A stretch of 7,929 bases of DNA. It comes from Lactobacillaceae bacterium UBA639 (GTDB lineage Bacteria > Bacillota > Bacilli > Lactobacillales > Lactobacillaceae). Positions 5,997 through 7,929 of the stretch are shown here, in pieces (the stretch's first letter is position 1; each line of letters begins with the position of its first letter). The stretch spans positions 1 through 7,929 of the forward strand of contig DBOT01000034.1 of assembly GCA_002299975.1 (NCBI GenBank). The letters are read 5' to 3'. The notes beneath the pieces are model-generated. The model did not search any database. It was not told the origin of the DNA and saw only the letters and a list, made by a program, of their open reading frames with translations. The translations under genes and the position numbers were made by a program.

Positions 5997-6003
5997 AAGG
6001 AGG
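5997..6003 (+). promoter_or_regulatory. Ribosome binding site deciding the galM start
   Basis: A perfect AAGGAGG lies 9 bases before ATG 6013. The in-frame TTG at 6007 is only 3 bases away and is rejected as the start. Confidence 0.85.
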
Positions 6004-6012
6004 TTTTTGATA

Positions 6013-7050
6013 ATGGATATTGCACGGGTTCCATTTGGACATTTCAAGGGTGAACCAGTTACTAAGTATGTTTTAACCAACGATAACGGTGTTCAGGCCG
6101 GGATTCTGGACTTTGCCGGACTACTCCAATCATTCAAGGTTCCAACCAAGGATGGTGGGAAGGCCGACATGGTGCTGACTTCAGAAAACCTGGACGAATT
6201 TACCAACAACGGCTTCTGCACCAACCGGCTGATCGGTCGGGTTGCCGGCCGGATCGCTCATGGCGAGTTCAAGGTCTTCGGTAAGGATTTCAAGCTGGAA
6301 CAAAACGAAGGTGAAAACACCCTGCACGGTGGTACCAATGGTTTCTACAACCACATTTGGCATGTTGACAGTACCGACGTCAGCGATGACCACGCTTCGA
6401 TCACCCTTAGTCTGACGCTGAGTGAAAAGGATGACACCTTCCCGGGCACCATCCACGTCACCGCTACCTACACGCTTGACGACAGTGATAATCTGACCCT
6501 GAAGTTTGCTGCTACGACGGACTCAGACACCATCTTCAACCCAACTAACCACACCTACTGGAACATGGCTCACGCCGATGCCAAGACGGTTGATGACCTG
6601 ACCCTGCAAGTCAACTCCAAGTACCACCTGGCAGTTGATGGTGGTAAGATTCCAACCGGGGAAAAGGTTGCTAACGCTGGTACCCCATTTGACTTTGAAA
6701 AGCCAACCCGTCTCGGTGACGCCCTGAAGAAGATGGCTTCCACCAAGGAAAACGGTTTTGATGATATCTGGGAAGTTGAACCAAGTCTGACTAAGCCGGT
6801 GGCGACCCTGGAAGACAAGGCCAGTGGCCGGAAGATGGAATTGTACTCTGACCGGAATGGTCTGGTAATGTACACCATGAACTCCGACGACAAGGCCGTT
6901 TACAACCACGGTCAGGTTCACCCACACCTCGGTATTGCCATGGAAGCACAGACCTTGCCGGATGCCCCACACCACCCAGAATTTGGTGACATCACCCTGC
7001 GGCCAAACGAAGAAAAGACGTACACCATCAAGTGGCACGTTGAATACTAA
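6013..7050 (+). CDS. galM: Aldose 1-epimerase (galactose mutarotase)
   Basis: This 345-residue cytoplasmic enzyme interconverts alpha and beta anomers of galactose, glucose or related sugars, feeding the Leloir pathway or disposing of anomers released by disaccharide cleavage. The family's catalytic residues are visible: Arg80 in G-R-V-A-G-R-I (75-81), His105 in L-H-G-G (104-107), the acid His180 in N-P-T-N-H-T-Y-W-N (176-184), Asp250 in G-F-D-D (248-251) and the base Glu311 in I-A-M-E-A-Q-T-L-P-D-A (308-318). The beta-sandwich family is normally about 330-350 residues, so it is complete. At 251 an Asp stands where many members have His after the conserved Asp. No other gal or mal gene is adjacent, so the pathway cannot be fixed by context. 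A LacI-type operator and a cre-like site precede it, arguing for induction by a sugar and catabolite repression. Codon choice is strongly biased to C/G-ending and a few A-ending codons, consistent with good expression. Confidence 0.96.
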   Translation: MDIARVPFGHFKGEPVTKYVLTNDNGVQAGILDFAGLLQSFKVPTKDGGKADMVLTSENLDEFTNNGFCTNRLIGRVAGRIAHGEFKVFGKDFKLEQNEGENTLHGGTNGFYNHIWHVDSTDVSDDHASITLSLTLSEKDDTFPGTIHVTATYTLDDSDNLTLKFAATTDSDTIFNPTNHTYWNMAHADAKTVDDLTLQVNSKYHLAVDGGKIPTGEKVANAGTPFDFEKPTRLGDALKKMASTKENGFDDIWEVEPSLTKPVATLEDKASGRKMELYSDRNGLVMYTMNSDDKAVYNHGQVHPHLGIAMEAQTLPDAPHHPEFGDITLRPNEEKTYTIKWHVEY

Positions 7051-7087
7051 AATAGCCAATCAAGCTGTCCAATAAACAACTCCTATT

Positions 7088-7131
7088 AAAAATAAGCACC
7101 CCTAGCTTAAAAGCCCGGGGTGCTTATTTTT
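7088..7131. terminator. Rho-independent terminator of galM
   Basis: A perfect 15-bp stem (7088-7102 with 7117-7131) has a 14-base loop. The A tract on the left arm and the T tract on the right arm make it usable in both directions. It begins 37 bases after the galM stop. Confidence 0.9.
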
Positions 7132-7141
7132 GGCTTAATGC

Positions 7142-7181
7142 AAAAAGATCATCAGGCCACGAACGGTCTGGTGATCTTTTT
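7142..7181. terminator. Second hairpin, terminator of the dipeptidase gene and backup for galM
   Basis: A 17-bp stem (7142-7158 with 7165-7181) has a 6-base loop and A/T tracts on both sides. Two pairs (7152/7171 and 7156/7167) are G-U in the plus-strand RNA but A-C mismatches in the minus-strand RNA, so it is more stable on the plus strand. It lies 8 bases beyond the dipeptidase stop. Confidence 0.85.
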
Positions 7182-7189
7182 AATTGGTA

Positions 7190-7929
7190 TTAAAGGTTTT
7201 TATCTTGAACAATCTTGGTCTGCCGCGTTGCATCCACCGTCAGTTTCTGATTCAACTTCTTGAAGGCGTTCTGAGCATAGTCAGCATTCTGCTGGTTGCA
7301 TTGCGTCAGATAGTCAGCAACCTGATCGCTCGGCAGCGATTCAGCCTGCTTATCAGACTGGGCCAGGTTCTGGTCAAGCTTCTTTTGAACCCGCTTTTGA
7401 ACAGGCACAACATCCTTGTTGATCAGCTTGTTCTTGTATGGGTCGGTCAGTACCCGCGTCATCTTGTAAGTCCAGTAAGCAGAGGTGTTATCTGGCTTAT
7501 CGGTCCCCTTCTGGTAGTTAGCAGGGGTATTAGTGATGTTTGTGTAGAACGGTACGTAAACGCTCGTGGCTGGTGAAGCCATTGCTAACCATTGGATCCC
7601 GGCGATGTCGCTTGGCACATTGTTACGGATTTGCAGAACGTGAGATTCAACATCCGTTGGCACGTTGATTGGCCGGTAACCGCCAACCCACTTACCGTTG
7701 CTGTCGTACTTGGTGCCATTAAAGTGAGAACTCAGGACCTTCTGAACTTTGGCAACAGAGATCTTCTTGTCAGGCTTCATGAACATCGTGAAGTGCTTCT
7801 GGTCAATCGACTGCTTCTTACTTGGAGTCAGGATTCGTTGACCATCCCATACCCGTGGCCGGTTGTAAGTAGCATCTTCCTTGTTATTCGTCCCGAAGGC
7901 TTCGGCAAAGTTAACCTGGTGGCTGTTAA
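7190..7929 (-). CDS. PepD-type dipeptidase (peptidase family C69), C-terminal half only
   Basis: The minus-strand frame is open to the right edge and gives 245 residues before a TAA stop. The fragment has C69 landmarks: Y-N-R-P-R-V-W-D-G-Q-R-I-L-T-P-S (21-36), R-P-I (85-87), V-E-S-H-V-L-Q-I-R (93-101) and W-L-A-M-A-S-P-A-T-S-V-Y-V-P-F-Y (113-128). Lactobacillus PepD enzymes are N-terminal-nucleophile cysteine hydrolases of about 470 residues that split dipeptides of broad specificity. The catalytic Cys at the mature N-terminus lies outside the window, so activity and any signal peptide cannot be judged. After about residue 145 the sequence is a Lys/Gln-rich helical tail without recognisable motif. 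The methionine at 7786 is internal: conserved family sequence continues upstream of it, so it should not be annotated as a start. The gene faces galM and shares the terminator region at 7088-7181. Confidence 0.9.
   Translation of the reverse strand, partial: NSHQVNFAEAFGTNNKEDATYNRPRVWDGQRILTPSKKQSIDQKHFTMFMKPDKKISVAKVQKVLSSHFNGTKYDSNGKWVGGYRPINVPTDVESHVLQIRNNVPSDIAGIQWLAMASPATSVYVPFYTNITNTPANYQKGTDKPDNTSAYWTYKMTRVLTDPYKNKLINKDVVPVQKRVQKKLDQNLAQSDKQAESLPSDQVADYLTQCNQQNADYAQNAFKKLNQKLTVDATRQTKIVQDKNL

Noticed and set aside
7184..7576. A 130-codon plus-strand frame, leucine-rich and membrane-like
   Set aside because: It is antisense to the conserved dipeptidase sequence, has no ribosome binding site and starts inside terminator flanks. 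The hydrophobic look comes from reading Lys/Gln codons backwards.
7190..7786. A separate 198-residue protein starting at 7786
   Set aside because: The frame stays open to the window edge and the upstream 47 residues carry conserved C69 sequence (Y-N-R-P-R-V-W). The Met is internal.

Overview
The window looks like ordinary chromosomal DNA from a lactic acid bacterium, most likely a moderate-to-high-GC Limosilactobacillus-type lactobacillus. The evidence is roughly 50% GC coding sequence with AT-rich gaps, strong AGGAGG-type ribosome binding sites, sigma-A promoters with an extended -10, a cre-like site, and genes typical of the group (PepD-type dipeptidase, galactose mutarotase, DUF2252 protein, cytoplasmic cyclophilin). 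The genus is inferred from these features. There is no mobile element, CRISPR array, RNA gene or obvious defence or biosynthetic cluster.

Layout. Bases 1-726 (+) are the C-terminal five-sixths of a LysR-type regulator cut by the left edge. It converges on a minus-strand block through a strong shared hairpin at 742-773. That block, read right to left, is a 516-codon gene with a pRiA4b ORF-3 domain (4095-2545), a zinc alcohol dehydrogenase (true start probably 2466, ending 1417) and a cyclophilin peptidyl-prolyl isomerase (1371-787). Adh and the isomerase each have their own recognisable promoter. From the 140-bp gap at 4096-4235 a DUF2252 protein is read the other way (4236-5621, +). It meets a 57-residue minus-strand orphan gene (5847-5674) at a bidirectional terminator whose stem starts at the small gene's stop codon. 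The small gene and galM (6013-7050, +) diverge from a 165-bp control region. That region holds a TTGACA promoter for the small gene, a LacI-family-like operator, an extended -10 promoter for galM and a cre-like site. galM ends at a 15-bp hairpin, followed by a second hairpin shared with the convergent C-terminal half of a PepD-family dipeptidase that runs off the right edge (7929-7190, -).

How the genes work together: apart from the divergent and convergent control elements there is no sign of one pathway. Most genes look like single-gene transcription units. GalM is the one with visible sugar-type control: a LacI-type operator overlapping the -35 and a cre-like site just after the start point, which suggests substrate induction plus CcpA repression. 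I found no convincing new multi-gene system. The items most worth a second look are the galM control region, the orphan 57-residue gene with its own promoter and terminator, the apparent three-part architecture of the pRiA4b-domain protein, and the order of kinase-like motifs in the DUF2252 protein.
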